A DNA stretch of 64,000 nt from Adiantum capillus-veneris (taxonomy: Eukaryota; Streptophyta; Polypodiopsida; Polypodiales; Pteridaceae). Below are positions 9,949 through 20,633 of this stretch, piece by piece (position 1 is the stretch's first letter; each line of letters opens with the position of its first letter). The stretch is taken from positions 135,543,182 to 135,607,181 of the forward strand of contig CM043967.1 of NCBI GenBank assembly GCA_014529385.2. The letters are read 5' to 3'. Both the position numbers and the translations under genes were made by a program. The notes under the pieces are model-generated. The model worked only from the letters and a program-made list of their open reading frames with translations. It was not told the DNA's origin and did not search any database.

Positions 9949-10560
9949 TTTCATGATCATAGAGAAATGATGGGTTTTGGCCAAGTACCATTGTAAAGCG
10001 GGATTGCAGTGGTACAAAAAGAAAAAGGGTCTCGCCTGATCCAAAAATAGGTGAAGCGTTTTCAACGAGCTCCTTGGTAACAAAGAATGGATCAGTATGT
10101 TTTACAAAACTTGAAGATTTGAAGAGATGTGAGAGACAATATGTGCATAATGTACAAATAGGCATGAAAAAGAGTGGGTTGCTAGAGCCTACTGAAAATG
10201 TTTTGGGTTTGTGTGAACAAGTTTCTTTTGTAGATACTATGGGTGAGCTTGATGCTATAATGGGATCTAATTTGCATCTTGAAAATGAAGTTGTGGACGT
10301 TTGCTCTATGTAAATGTATCAAGTAATAGAAGCCTTTAAAGAAAGCCAAATAGTTGGCCCAGAAGGCCATGTTGAAACTAAATACAAGAGTGTAGCAAAG
10401 AAGGTGAAAAGTAGCTTCACCCTTACCACCCAACAACAGGGAAAAGATTGAGCAGGCTTCTTTACAACCAAGTTTGAGGAATCCTAAAAAGATCGGGCAT
10501 ACCTTCACAAAGGAGTCTTTTCAAGAGTTGCAGATTGGTTGCCAGGAGTTTCTAACATAG
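9949..10560 (+). pseudogene. decayed link between protease and RT of G1
   Basis: The frame continuing from protease is full of stops. A readable segment in another frame (10074-10313, then from 10314) has counterparts in the related fragment at 32.7-32.9 kb (MYQVIEAFK and TKYKSVAKK motifs), so it was once translated. Two frameshifts are needed to join protease to RT, and a TAG lies at 10558-10560. Confidence 0.65.
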
Positions 10561-13521
10561 GAGGAGATAAAGTGCTTCAAAGAAATGCTTTCAAAGCATG
10601 GTAAGGCTTTTGCATTTGAGCCACATGAGACAGGATGTGTTGATCCTTCTATTGTAGCTCCTATGGTAATTTTCACAATACCTCATGTGCCTTGGAATCT
10701 GCGGCCTATTCCGGTTCCAAAGGCTCATTTGCCAAAGTTAGTAGAGCTACTGAATGAGAAAATCAAAATGGGAATCTTGGAGCCTTCTTGTGCTCTATAC
10801 TCAAACAGGTGGTTCACAGTTCCGAAGAAGAATGGTTCTCTACGTTTCATCCAAGATATGCAACCAGTGAACAAGGTGACAATTAGAAATGTAGGTACAG
10901 GTCCAATTGTGGATGAGTTTGCAGAGGCATTTGTAGGAAGGGCAATCTACTCAATGGGGGATCTCTACTCAGGGTATGATCAATTTCAGCTTGCAATCGA
11001 AAGCAGAGACTTGACAACCATGAGGACACCGTTGGGTTTGGTAAGGATGTGCACCTTGCCACAGGGAGCAACCAACTCGGTTGCACATATGATGAATGGG
11101 ATGAATAAGGTCTTACGTGACTTTATTCCTCAAATCACAATGCCTTTCATTGACGATTTTCCTATCAAAGGATGTGAAGAAAGTGACAAAGATGAAGCTT
11201 TGTCTCTCAAGGGATGTCGCAGGTTTGTGGTAAATCACATAAATGATTGTGATAAAATTTTGTCTAGGTTGGAAGAAGTGAATCTTACATTGTCAGGGAA
11301 AAAGTCTATGTTTGGTGTCAATGAAGTGCTTATTGTGGGGCACATGTGTGAGCCATATGGTAGGAAACCTTGTCCATCAAAGGTAGATGCCATCCAAAGA
11401 ATGAAAGAAACATGCACTAGCATCACTGAGGTCAGAAGGTTTTTGGGAGCATGTGTCTTCTATGTTATTTGTATTCCACATTATGCACATGTAGCTGATC
11501 CTCTTTATCAGCTGCTTAGAAAGAATCAGAAGTTTAAATGGATAGAAGCACATGTAAAATCCATGAAAAAGCTAAAGGAGTTGCTCCAGTCAGCAACAAC
11601 TTTGAGAAAGATAGACTATGAGTGTTAAAGGCCAGTAATTGTGACAGTAGACACCAGTCCTATAGGGATTGGATGGGTAATAGGGCAAGATGACAAAGAA
11701 GGACACAGGTATGTGGTAAGATTTGGAGCAAAGGTGCTAAGTGCTCGCCAAAGAAACTATCCACAGATAAAGAGAGAGTTATGGGGTATGGTTACAGCCT
11801 TGAAAAGTGGGAAAGAGTACCTAATTGGTGCATGTGTGGTTGTAGAAACAGATTGTCTACCACTTCTTGGGATGATTACAAGCTGCTCAAATCCAGACAT
11901 TGCTATGTTGCGGTGGATTGCCTACATTAAGTCCTTAAATCCAGAGTTTAAGCACATTGCAGGTAAAGACAATACAGTGACAGATATGCTATCAAGGGCA
12001 AGGTATGAAGATGAGTCACAAATGATTGACGAGGGAGATGATGTAGGCACAAAGTTCTATTATATCTCTCATGTCAAAGGTAACAATGTCTACATGACTA
12101 ATCTACTTGAATCATTCTTGAAAGAGCTTTATGAAGGTGATTGGCTTCTTATTGGAAGCTACTTGAGTACTCTAACAAAACAGGATGATTGGTCTGAACA
12201 AGAATTTAAGAGGATACGCAGGAAAGCATATGCGTACTTTTTGAGGGATGGTTACTTGTGGAAGAATCCTAAACAAAAGGGTGCTACACCACAACGGATT
12301 ATATGCAAAAAAGAGACTCAAGTAAAGCTCATGCAAGAGTTTCATGAGATTCTATGGGCTGGACACAGGGGTGTGTGGGCAACCTTCTCCAAGTTGAAAG
12401 AAAAATACTGGTGGAAGGGTATGTATAAAGATGTATCTCAGTTTGTAGAGTCATGAGTAACTTGTCAAATGTATTCAAATGTTCGAAATCGTGATGGATT
12501 GCACCCTACATATCCACTAGCCATGCACTATAAATGGGTTGTGGATCTAGTCACAATGCCTTTAGGACTCTGGCAGATGAGATACTTGGTTCTTGTATGA
12601 GAAGACCTAACTAATCAGGTTGAAGGAAGAGCATTAAGAGCTAAAACCACAGAAGTTGTGTGCAGATTCCTTCTTGATGAGGTGATTTGCCGTTATGGTT
12701 GTGTGGGAAAGATCACTGCAGATAGAGGTGAGCTGGATGCCGAAGAAGCAAGGGAGTTCTTTTCTAGATTAGGAATCAAGCTTTATCTTACCACAGCTTA
12801 CAACCCTGAAGGCAATGGAAAGAGTGAAAGAGGGCATCCTCCTATCATCAAAGCTTTGGCCAAGGCTTGTGAAGGAAGAGTTGGTGAGTGGCCAAAATTG
12901 TTACCATATGCTTTATGGGCTGATCGTACAACACATAGCTCAGTAACTGGCTACATGCCTGCGAAGCTAATGTATGGTCAAAAGCCAGTGATGCCGATTG
13001 AAGATACAATTCCCACATGGAATGTACTACCTTGGCAAGAGGGGCTTAGCAGGGAAGATCTCCTTGCACTGCGTATAAGGCAGCTAGAGAGAAGACCTGG
13101 AGACATTGAAGCTGCAAAAGAACGACTCAAAAATTCAAGGTTGAAAAACAAGGACTACTTTGATAAGCGACATCGACTCAGTAGAAAAGCAATTGACAAA
13201 GGTGACTGGGCTTTGGTGTATGATAGTAGCCTTGATAACCAGCACACAGTCATGCGTAAGTTTTCAAAACGATGGTTTGGACCGTATGTTGTAAAGCATG
13301 TGCATGAAAATGCTACTTACAGCTTGTCTGAACTAGATGGTACAGAAGTAAAGATTCCCATTGCAGGAAAAAGGATCAAAATGTTTAAGAGAAGAGGAGA
13401 CAATGATCCAGAAGATGTTGATGAGGAAGAAGAGCAAACCACAGGTAAAGATCAAAGTGAAGATGAAGATTTGGAATTATCCAGTGAAGAAGAAAGCAAG
13501 GAAGATGTACAAGAGGGCTGA
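10561..13521 (+). pseudogene. pol of G1: RT, RNase H, integrase, with three in-frame stops
   Basis: The whole stretch is in one frame, broken by TAA at 11626-11628, TGA at 12454-12456 and TGA at 12598-12600. RT spans about 10585-11400, with VPKKNGSLRFIQD, TLPQGATNSV and the catalytic FIDD at 11146-11157. RNase H follows (VTVDTSPIGIGWVIG, 11641 on; ETDCLPLL; DMLSRA). Integrase has its zinc-binding region near 12340-12475, the first catalytic Asp in VVDLVTMP (near 12540), the second in ITADRGE (near 12718) and Glu in GKSERGH (near 12820). There is no chromodomain; the end is acidic. The TGA at 12454 falls where the first zinc-binding Cys is expected. The RT and integrase motifs are of the fungal type. 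Confidence 0.9.
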
Positions 13522-13563
13522 TCTTACAAAGAAATAATGTGGCACATACCGGAGGATGTGCAG

Positions 13564-13579
13564 GTTTAGAGGGGGTGGA
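13564..13579 (+). other. polypurine tract of G1
   Basis: TTTAGAGGGGGTGGA lies directly before the TG of the 3' LTR. Confidence 0.8.
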
Positions 13580-14749
13580 TGTCGTGCTGTGACACGTACA
13601 TAGTGGGAATGCATGCTACAAGATCTATCTTGTAACTTTTTAGATACATAATTATCTTTCTTATAATGTACATATGCATATTTAAGTATAATAATAAGCC
13701 TTCTATCTCATCCTATTATTTTTCTCAAGGGTAACCTATCCTTACTTTACCATCAGAAAATACTATGGGAAAAGCTCAATAGCTCCGCCTCTTTAACTTG
13801 GGGCAAAAAGCATTGATTCTTTATTTCTACTATCTCATTATCATCTCACACCCTAGCTAGATCCTATATCTAAGGTAAACTCCAATATATATATATTCTA
13901 TGTATTTTTTATACTTTTCTTATATTTCTTTTTAAATAGCTACTAGGAGGGAATCAAATCCTAGTGGGACACTAGGTGGCATGATTTCAAAGATACACTT
14001 ATTTTAATGCATTATTGCAAGCATGATTACAAAATTTTTTCAAGGAGCAATGTCATGCTTTCATATGGAATGAGGTGTCCTTTGGAATTAAATGAAAGTC
14101 TAGACTAAGGGGACCACGGGAAGACTTTTTCTGCCAGAAATGGACCCTATTTTGATGCATTTTTTACACAAGGTTCCAATCCGAATTGGAAAGTGATTTT
14201 AAAATGAAAATCGTAGCTAATGAGCTGAACTTTCTGCCCATATTTTTACTTTTTTATTTGGAGCCACGGTTGAGTAGATATGATCAAAATACTGGACCCC
14301 AGTCTGCCCACATCATGTAGGGACAGCTCATTTCTAACTTTTCCAATTCCTATTCACACTGGCTCCTCTCTTCTTGTGTAAACCCTTGGGGGTTCCCTTC
14401 ACCTATAAAAGGGGACCTCTTCTTCCTTGAAAAAATAACTCAAGCATTCAAGCCATTGATGAGAGGAATTCTTGAGGGAGTGAGTAGTAATGCCTAATTG
14501 TACTTAGCCCCATTAACATAAGCCCAAGCCTACACTTTCTCCTAGAGGAAGACTAGCCATTCTTGTACTCTATCCTTGGAATATCAACTCTAATCAAAGA
14601 AGGTGTTGTACTTGGCGTATCAATCAAAGTGGAGTGCTCCCCTCTTCTTCTCTCTCCATCAATAATGGTGCCGAAGGGTTTGTCAAGTAAGATGTGTTCT
14701 ACATTGATGTTTTCTTGATTTCTTGTTGTTTTCTTTTTCATCTCTAATC

Positions 14750-14793
<44 letters not shown>

Positions 14794-14991
14794 CTAATCT
14801 CATCTCCTTAACCAAACCTATCTCTCTCATTCTTAGTAATTCATCCTCTCTGCAAATTCTAGGTTCTCTTTTCTACAGGTACATCTCTCCCCGCAGTATC
14901 CTTATTGCCTACGGGCAAGAATAGGGCTTGGGAGGTAAACTTCTCATCTCTTCACTTCTCTCATATCTACATTTCTCACATACTATCCTAG

Positions 14992-15210
14992 ATGAATAAC
15001 CCACATGATGATCATTTCTATCGCTTTCACTTTGTACAATCTATTAGAATTAACGTATGGATTAGCCGAAAAATACACTTTCAACAACGTATAGTGTTTC
15101 TCTTTGGCCCACAAAGGCTTAATGAAATACTTCTATCACCGGATCCCATCATACTACCTCTCATAGACTATAACTTTTCTTTTGACGTAAGCGTAGTTAT
15201 CTTGCTATGA
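14992..15210 (+). CDS. small ORF A, 3' LTR copy
   Basis: The encoded 72-residue protein is identical to that of the 5' LTR copy at 6939-7157. In the 3' LTR it would only be transcribed by read-out from the LTR promoter at 14404. Confidence 0.5.
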   Translation: MNNPHDDHFYRFHFVQSIRINVWISRKIHFQQRIVFLFGPQRLNEILLSPDPIILPLIDYNFSFDVSVVILL

Positions 15211-15419
15211 ACCAAGAGGATTTGTACACACAATTAATCCCAATCACTAGAGAAAATATATATATTATGGTATGCACAAAACTACAATTCCAAAGAACAA
15301 TTCGTAGCTTATTTGGTCAGTCAAGATTGAATGCCATTAACTCATCTATTAACCCTTTCATATTACCCATGATACGATATGACCATAGCCTTGATGTTTT
15401 CATTTTTGTATTGTTTTGA
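15207..15419 (+). CDS. small ORF B, 3' LTR copy
   Basis: 70 codons, two residue differences from 7154-7366, with the same 4-bp ATGA overlap with ORF A. See the 5' copy for motif details. Confidence 0.5.
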   Translation: MNQEDLYTQLIPITRENIYIMVCTKLQFQRTIRSLFGQSRLNAINSSINPFILPMIRYDHSLDVFIFVLF

Positions 15420-15620
15420 CATTCTCTTTTGTGTTCTTTCTTTGTGTGTGTGAGTGCAAGAGAGAAAGAGTGAGTCTTCTTTGATTGCACTTCTTTCCAA
15501 ACCCTAGTCTTCATGGCATCTATGGTTTAACTCCTTCATATAGTTTTTGTTGAGTTCTCTCACAAACTCTCACAGCCATAAGCCCGGTGCTTTCCTGGCA
15601 AGACCGCAAATTTCTCGACA

Positions 15621-16207
15621 GCGCCTGTTTTGGACATAAGAGAGGAAATCGAACTGCTTATAAGGCCCCTTTGTGAGTTCAAATTTTCCCTAATGTATTA
15701 CGTTGCAATGATAGAAGTATATGATGGCAAGGACACTCCTCTCCCTCATATCCCTTCAACAACCAAACAAAGAAATGACTACCCTGAAGAAGGTAGAGAA
15801 AAGTCTTATTGCGTGGCCTAAAAGCAATTTGATATTATTTTGCGTTATCTCAGATGGTTTTAGATGAGCTTATCCTTGTGTGTAAACTATTAAAGGTCCA
15901 ATATTGTGTTGTTTGTCTATCAACAAGTTTCAAAGGCAGCAAAAGGAAGAGCCATAAGAATGTCTCCATTTTTTAGTGTCTTGCTTTCCAAGAGCGGGCC
16001 AGTTAGCACTTTGCCATCACCCCTCGTTGCGGCATCCAAAACTACATCTAAAAGGGTGCAAAATGAAAAGAAAAAAGTGCAAGAGGTAGCCTCTTCTAAA
16101 GTTGTTGTTGATGTTGAAGACTATAAAGAAGAGATCTAATAAGGAAAGTGAGGTATACATGTCAGCAGGAGAGAAGGCTAGAGGTGAATCTCCAACTAAC
16201 AAAGTTC
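15621..16207. other. flank between G1 and a minus-strand gag fragment
   Basis: Two short plus-strand frames (15630-15821 and 15906-16139, the latter Lys- and Val-rich at its end) are open, but I recognise no domain in them. Nothing else was seen. Confidence 0.4.
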
Positions 16208-16870
16208 TTATAGTTCACCAAGATAATTTGTTATAGTTCCTTTGGGTCTAGGACCTTCTACTAAAACCTCTCCCCTTAGGCACTTGAGTTTTCTATACTT
16301 CTCAACAGCCATAGTTTCAATTGTATCAAAAGTAGCAGGTGCACCTGCCTCAACTTTTATCTTGAGTGTGGGAAGGAGACCAGCTATAAACCTCTCCTTC
16401 TTTAGGAACTCTGTAACATCACGAGGGTTAGCAAAATTTCTCACCCATATAGTCCAAAGATGTAGAAACTCTTGTTTATACATGTAGTAGTCATCCAAGT
16501 CTCTTTGCTTATGCAAACAATGTCTTGCCATAGCTTTTGAGTGTTTTCGGGATCAATGAAGTATCTCTTGAAATGATCAATAACTTCCTTATAGCTTCCC
16601 TTAACCTCTTGAGATAAAGAGTCAACCCAAGTGCTAGCATCCTTACTCATAACTACCTCAAACATGTTTAAGCATTCCTCATTTCCAATCACTCTTTTAA
16701 TACGGCAAGCCGTTTTGAAATTTGCTAGAAATAGCTCGGCATCCTCGCCAGGCTCTCCAAAAAAGAGAGGATATCCTGACATTTGGCATTGGGCCTCCAT
16801 TGGATCAGTTTCAAAGTGACAACAAATCTCTTTTTTTTTTCTGAAAAGATTTACACAATAATGTTTTCTA
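16208..16870 (-). pseudogene. gag fragment of a second gypsy-type element
   Basis: On the minus strand a gag-like domain reads MEAQCQMSGYPLFFGEPGED, then a long helical block with WVDSLSQEVKGSYKEVIDHF and RYFIDPENTQKLW. A frameshift near 16520 moves it into a second frame (WTIWVRNFANPRDVTEFL, AGLLPTLKIKVE). The layout fits Ty3/gypsy gag (capsid-like region) without the zinc knuckle. It is not close to the G1 gag. The small-ORF copies at 16851-17373 lie directly upstream, as in G1. No pol follows, so this is a truncated element. Confidence 0.7.
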
Positions 16871-17099
16871 AGTTGCAATCTGTTATACAAAAAAATAAAA
16901 ATATGCACATCAAATGATCTATGATAGTCAACAAGAGGTAGGATGACAGGGTTTGGTGACACAGAATTTCTCCTACTCTTTGTGCACCAAACATTAACAC
17001 CTTTTGTTGTTGAAAATGGATGTTTCTACTAGTTGCAACATTTATTCTAATGTGTGGAGTGAAGTGGAAGGGAAAAACCTCTATAAAAGATTTGCACAA
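16851..17099 (-). pseudogene. decayed LTR small ORF, copy C2
   Basis: This minus-strand frame reads FHFTPHIRINVATSRNIHFQ, then VLMFGAQRVGEIL. A one-base loss relative to C1 shifts the rest (SPNPVILPLVDYHRSFDV) into the frame ending at 16441, upstream of and in frame with gag. It matches ORF A of G1 position by position (FHF, IRINV, SR-IHFQQ, FG-QR, EIL, SP-P-ILPL-DY, SFDV). Many differences between the two are third-position changes. Confidence 0.55.
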
Positions 17100-17108
17100 G
17101 AATGTTTT

Positions 17109-17373
17109 CTAAAAGATTATTTTCATCAAATATTTACACAATAATGTTTTTTTTGTTAAAAGATTTACACAATAATGTTTTCTAAGTTGCAATCTGTTAT
17201 ACAAAAAAATAAAAATATGCACATCAAATGATCTATGATAGTCAGCAAGAGGTAAGATGACAGGATTTGGTGACACAAGAATTTCTCCTACTCTTTGGGC
17301 ACCAAACATTAACACCTTATGTTGTTGAAATGGATCTTTCTACTAGTTGCAACGTTTATTCTAATGTGTGGAG
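17109..17373 (-). pseudogene. decayed LTR small ORF, copy C1 (tandem to C2)
   Basis: This is a tandem duplicate of C2, about 270 bp away. It encodes the same TPHIRINVATSR start and GAQRVGEILVSPNPVILPL core, with a frameshift in the N-terminal third (loss of a T relative to C2). The two copies decayed at different points, so each preserves the part the other lost. Confidence 0.5.
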
Positions 17374-18493
17374 TGATGCCAGTATCCGTGGTTTATGCAT
17401 GACCTAATTCTTAAAACAAAACAAAAATATAGACGTGAAAACTAAGGTCGTACCTAATGAGAGACAAAATAAAAGGATTTATTGAAGCGTTTATGTTCAA
17501 CCTAAGAGGGCCTAAAATTCTATGAATTACACATTGAAATTGCCACTTAGTAGAGTAGCAATGATGTGTAATTTTGTCCTTGCAATGGGAATGAAAGGAT
17601 CATATAAATTCTTGTGATTCATGCAAACTATTTGACTATTCTAAAGGTTGAACCTACACAAAAACATACACGTTCTGAGTGGGCAACAAGAAAGGAAACC
17701 TCTAAACACCCCGCAAGGCTCCCGTGCTACTAAATTGGGGATGGGTCTACCACAAGCAAGAGAAAGCAACAACAAACCCACAACCAATAAGTGAAGGGGA
17801 ACCACCTAGTTATGGTATGCAAACTAGGATGCAAGAATATTTTTTCACAGCCAAGACGATGTGCAACACAACACACACAAGTAATCTCACACCAAGACAC
17901 ACACCAAATGGAGCAGAGAGAGCTAGAGAAAAGGGGGGAGAGATAGGAATGGACCTTGCATATTACCTTGTTTGTGACTTGCAAATGGAGATGGTTTGTT
18001 ATGATGTTATTATAGAGATTGTACAAAACTAACTCAATGCTTAGTGAATGCTAAACATTGCCAACACACACACACTGTCTTAGGGTGTGGGAGACCTCTC
18101 ACCACAATACCCTCTTACAACAGGCACAAAATTAGCAATGAAATCACACTAAAAAACTTTCTCAAAAAAGATCAAATGATAGAAACTTAAAATACACACG
18201 TCACCTTGAATTCACCAAACCGTATTGCACAAGTGGAAGGACAAAGATTTGAACGCCAAATTGTGCCTTTGATGCACCAAACCTCAATTTATTGATGATG
18301 GAGGGACATATACAATAGTGGTTTTGATATTTTGAACTAACACTCTCTCACTTGCAATGTGTAGCTTGAAAGCTTCTCTCACACCAAGAGTGAAACTCAC
18401 AAAGTGATTGCTACGGATAAGTCTCTCCTTACACATAGAATGTTGGGGTTCTATGTTAAAACTTGGGGATGATTTACAAGAAGGAGAGCGGCC

Positions 18494-18501
18494 TATTTAT
18501 A
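18494..18501 (-). promoter_or_regulatory. TATA box, minus strand
   Basis: TATAAATA on the minus strand is the only strong core-promoter match upstream of the small ORFs and gag at 17.4-16.2 kb. Confidence 0.4.
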
Positions 18502-18666
18502 GGTTGGGGATCCCTCATTAAGGTTATTTATAACCTTACAGTCAAGATTAGGATTTCTTTTGAATATCAAAACATTGCGAACCTTCTTTGTTTGCTTGAG
18601 TCATGGATGTGGGCTCAAGAGAAAGGAATCACTGATGGTAGATAGGGTGAAACTAGAGAGTTAAGA

Positions 18667-18668
<2 letters not shown>

Positions 18669-18711
<43 letters not shown>
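18669..18711. repeat. (GA)n microsatellite
   Basis: An uninterrupted GA dinucleotide run of about 43 bp. Confidence 0.95.
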
Positions 18712-18717
<6 letters not shown>

Positions 18718-19347
18718 CTATATATATGTCTTGAAGTGAGGTGTCTTTTAAGGTTAGATCAATGGCTATTTTCTTTTAGTAGGTTAGTGGTTAATGTTAG
18801 TAATCACTTAAAGTTAATGATACATTCACAGTAGGTAGAATGAGGTGGATGGTTGAAGGAAGATTAGTAAACTAAGTGATGGAGTTCTTGTTTTTGGGGG
18901 TAATCATAGCATAACCTAATCAACCCAAGCCAACAAAATTATCAATCCTAGGATTAGCAACCCAACATCGGCATGGAAGCACGAGCATCATTGGATGTGT
19001 CGAATGAGAGGATTCAAGAGAATGATCTTCCAATGCAATAGAGATTAGCCATGCATCACTAACTCTACTCACAAAATAATCATCAATCAAGCATCACGTA
19101 CACACATTAAGCCCACCAAAGTCCGACTTTCCATAGACGAGAATCTGAAAGCACACTCTTGACAAGAACTAATTGCATTGGTGTTGGCCTCTCCAATCCC
19201 CACATGCCAATCAAGGTACTTCATCAAAAGCTCTACACACAAGGTGAATGGTGCTCAAGTTTCATTAACCCCATCCACACACAAGCAAATGATAGGGTAC
19301 ATACACTAATCACAAGATTAAGAACCACACTAATCAACCTAATTAGG

Positions 19348-19567
19348 TGTTGGGATTAAAGCCCAAGTGGCCTCTTATGCGGATATGGCTAGCCGTCCGC
19401 CTAACTCACTTTCCTTCTAACTCTTTGTATATACTAACTTATACTTGGTGAATACTAAGGCATTTTGGGAGATAACCCTTCTAACAGTTCTCTGCGTACT
19501 GTACTGTGTAAGATCACTGTGTGTGTGTGTGTGAGAGAGTCGACCCACGCTCCGCTCCGCGACTTCA
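19348..19567 (+). repeat. 5' LTR of Copia-2
   Basis: 220 bp, starts TGTTGGGATTAAAG and ends CGACTTCA. It contains a GT run near 19518-19532. It is preceded by TTAGG. Confidence 0.96.
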
Positions 19568-19569
19568 AT

Positions 19570-19581
19570 TGGTATCAGAGC
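19570..19581 (+). other. primer binding site (initiator-Met tRNA type)
   Basis: TGGTATCAGAGC, two bases after the LTR end, is the common plant copia primer site complementary to the 3' end of initiator methionine tRNA. Confidence 0.93.
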
Positions 19582-20633
19582 CTTGGTTCAGTGCGGATTT
19601 GCGCAATCGCGCGCGCGCGCACTTTTCCGGCAGATTCTGGATCCGGAGTTCGAAAATTCACACTCGGCGTTCCGGGAGCGTTTCCATCAGGCGACCTGCG
19701 GTTTTACCCCCCTTTTGAAGCCGTTTATGCCCTCAGAATTTCGTTCTGAGCACTACAGCAGAAGATAGATTTCAGCCGCAAAGAAATCCGTCTTGTGTAG
19801 ATTGGCAAGCAGGAGGTGGTCGACATCAATATTGGCATCGACATACATCACTTATTAGTCTTCAGAGCATCATCTATAGACCAGGTACACATATATATCA
19901 TCAGATATACATATTGCAGTCTGCATTGTTACTTCTTGTGCTTGCCAGGTTCCAGGGGAGGTGTGGCCATACGACGGCTTGACACCACTAGCATGTATTG
20001 CACATTGATGTACTGTGATTGTGGGTCTGCTAGTTGTGAGTCACGCTAGCAGACAGACCGCCGCAGCGGTCATAGGACAGTGATTGGTCTATTATAGGAT
20101 GTATGCTAGTTCTGGGCAGTTTGCTGAGCCATCTGAGAGGGTCGTGTGTGAGGTTTTTTGAAGCCAAGCACTGGGGGCTGGGTTACCCAGTGTGAGGTGG
20201 ATTAGGTTGCTGGAGTTCCCCTCTACACGCATCCTCTTCGGCGACTTTTATCCCTTAGGATGTATGACTTTGTGTAGACACTGGATTGTATCTTATGCCT
20301 CAGGCCGTTGAGGCATTGTTCAGCGTTCAGTCTTGAGACAGATACAGGTTCTGTCATCGCCCAGAGAGGAGACAGTGTATGCTTACAGGACAGCATGTTA
20401 CAGAGATTTTTTAGATTTGTCACTGGTCAGCTATTTATGATTGTTTTTTGAGCTATCTTTTGGTTCCCAGAGCTCAGTTTACAGGGGAGACTCTGTCAAA
20501 AATTTTCAAAATACTGACAGTTCTTGAGGAGAGGTGTTCAGCTTGTTGATTACAGCTTGTTTACTGTGTACAGAGGCCAGTTTACAGGGGAAACTCTGCC
20601 GGATTTTTCTCAGGAGTAAACAGTTTGGCAGAT
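19582..20633 (+). other. long untranslated leader of Copia-2
   Basis: About 1.05 kb separates the primer site from the gag ATG. It holds a GC dinucleotide run near 19608-19619 and a 21-bp near-exact direct repeat (CAGTTTACAGGGGA-ACTCTG) at 20475-20495 and 20578-20598. The few small frames overlap and look incidental. The region probably holds packaging signals. Confidence 0.6.

Larger units (their letters stand above)
5533..15620 (+). mobile_element. G1: full-length Ty3/gypsy LTR retrotransposon
   Basis: Two near-identical LTRs (5533-7567 and 13580-15620) flank gag, protease, RT, RNase H and integrase in gypsy order, total 10,088 bp. Both LTRs start TGTCGTGCTG and end TCTCGACA. A polypurine tract precedes the 3' LTR. 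The 5-bp flanks (CACGC left, GCGCC right) do not match, so no target duplication is evident. Coding capacity is broken by several stops. The RT and integrase differ from the usual Athila, Tat and chromovirus plant types and resemble fungal-type gypsy elements. Confidence 0.93.
13580..15620 (+). repeat. 3' LTR of G1 (2041 bp)
   Basis: It is the partner of 5533-7567, with the same ends, TATA box at 14404-14414 and small ORFs at 14992-15210 and 15207-15419. The TA run at about 14752-14790 differs in length and layout. The small-ORF part is nearly identical between the LTRs, while the upstream part carries most of the differences. Confidence 0.93.
17374..19347 (-). other. LTR-like or leader sequence upstream of the minus-strand gag fragment
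   Basis: No gene was recognised. A minus-strand TATA box lies at 18494-18501 (CCTATAAATAGG context), about 1.1 kb upstream of the small-ORF copies, mirroring G1. This suggests part of the stretch is the LTR and leader of the same element. LTR ends were not identified. The last five bases before 19348 are the Copia-2 target duplication. Confidence 0.4.

Noticed and set aside
19518-19768. Overlapping plus-strand frames at the start of the Copia-2 leader
   Set aside because: They overlap the LTR end, primer site and leader in several frames and show no domain; chance openness in GC-rich DNA.
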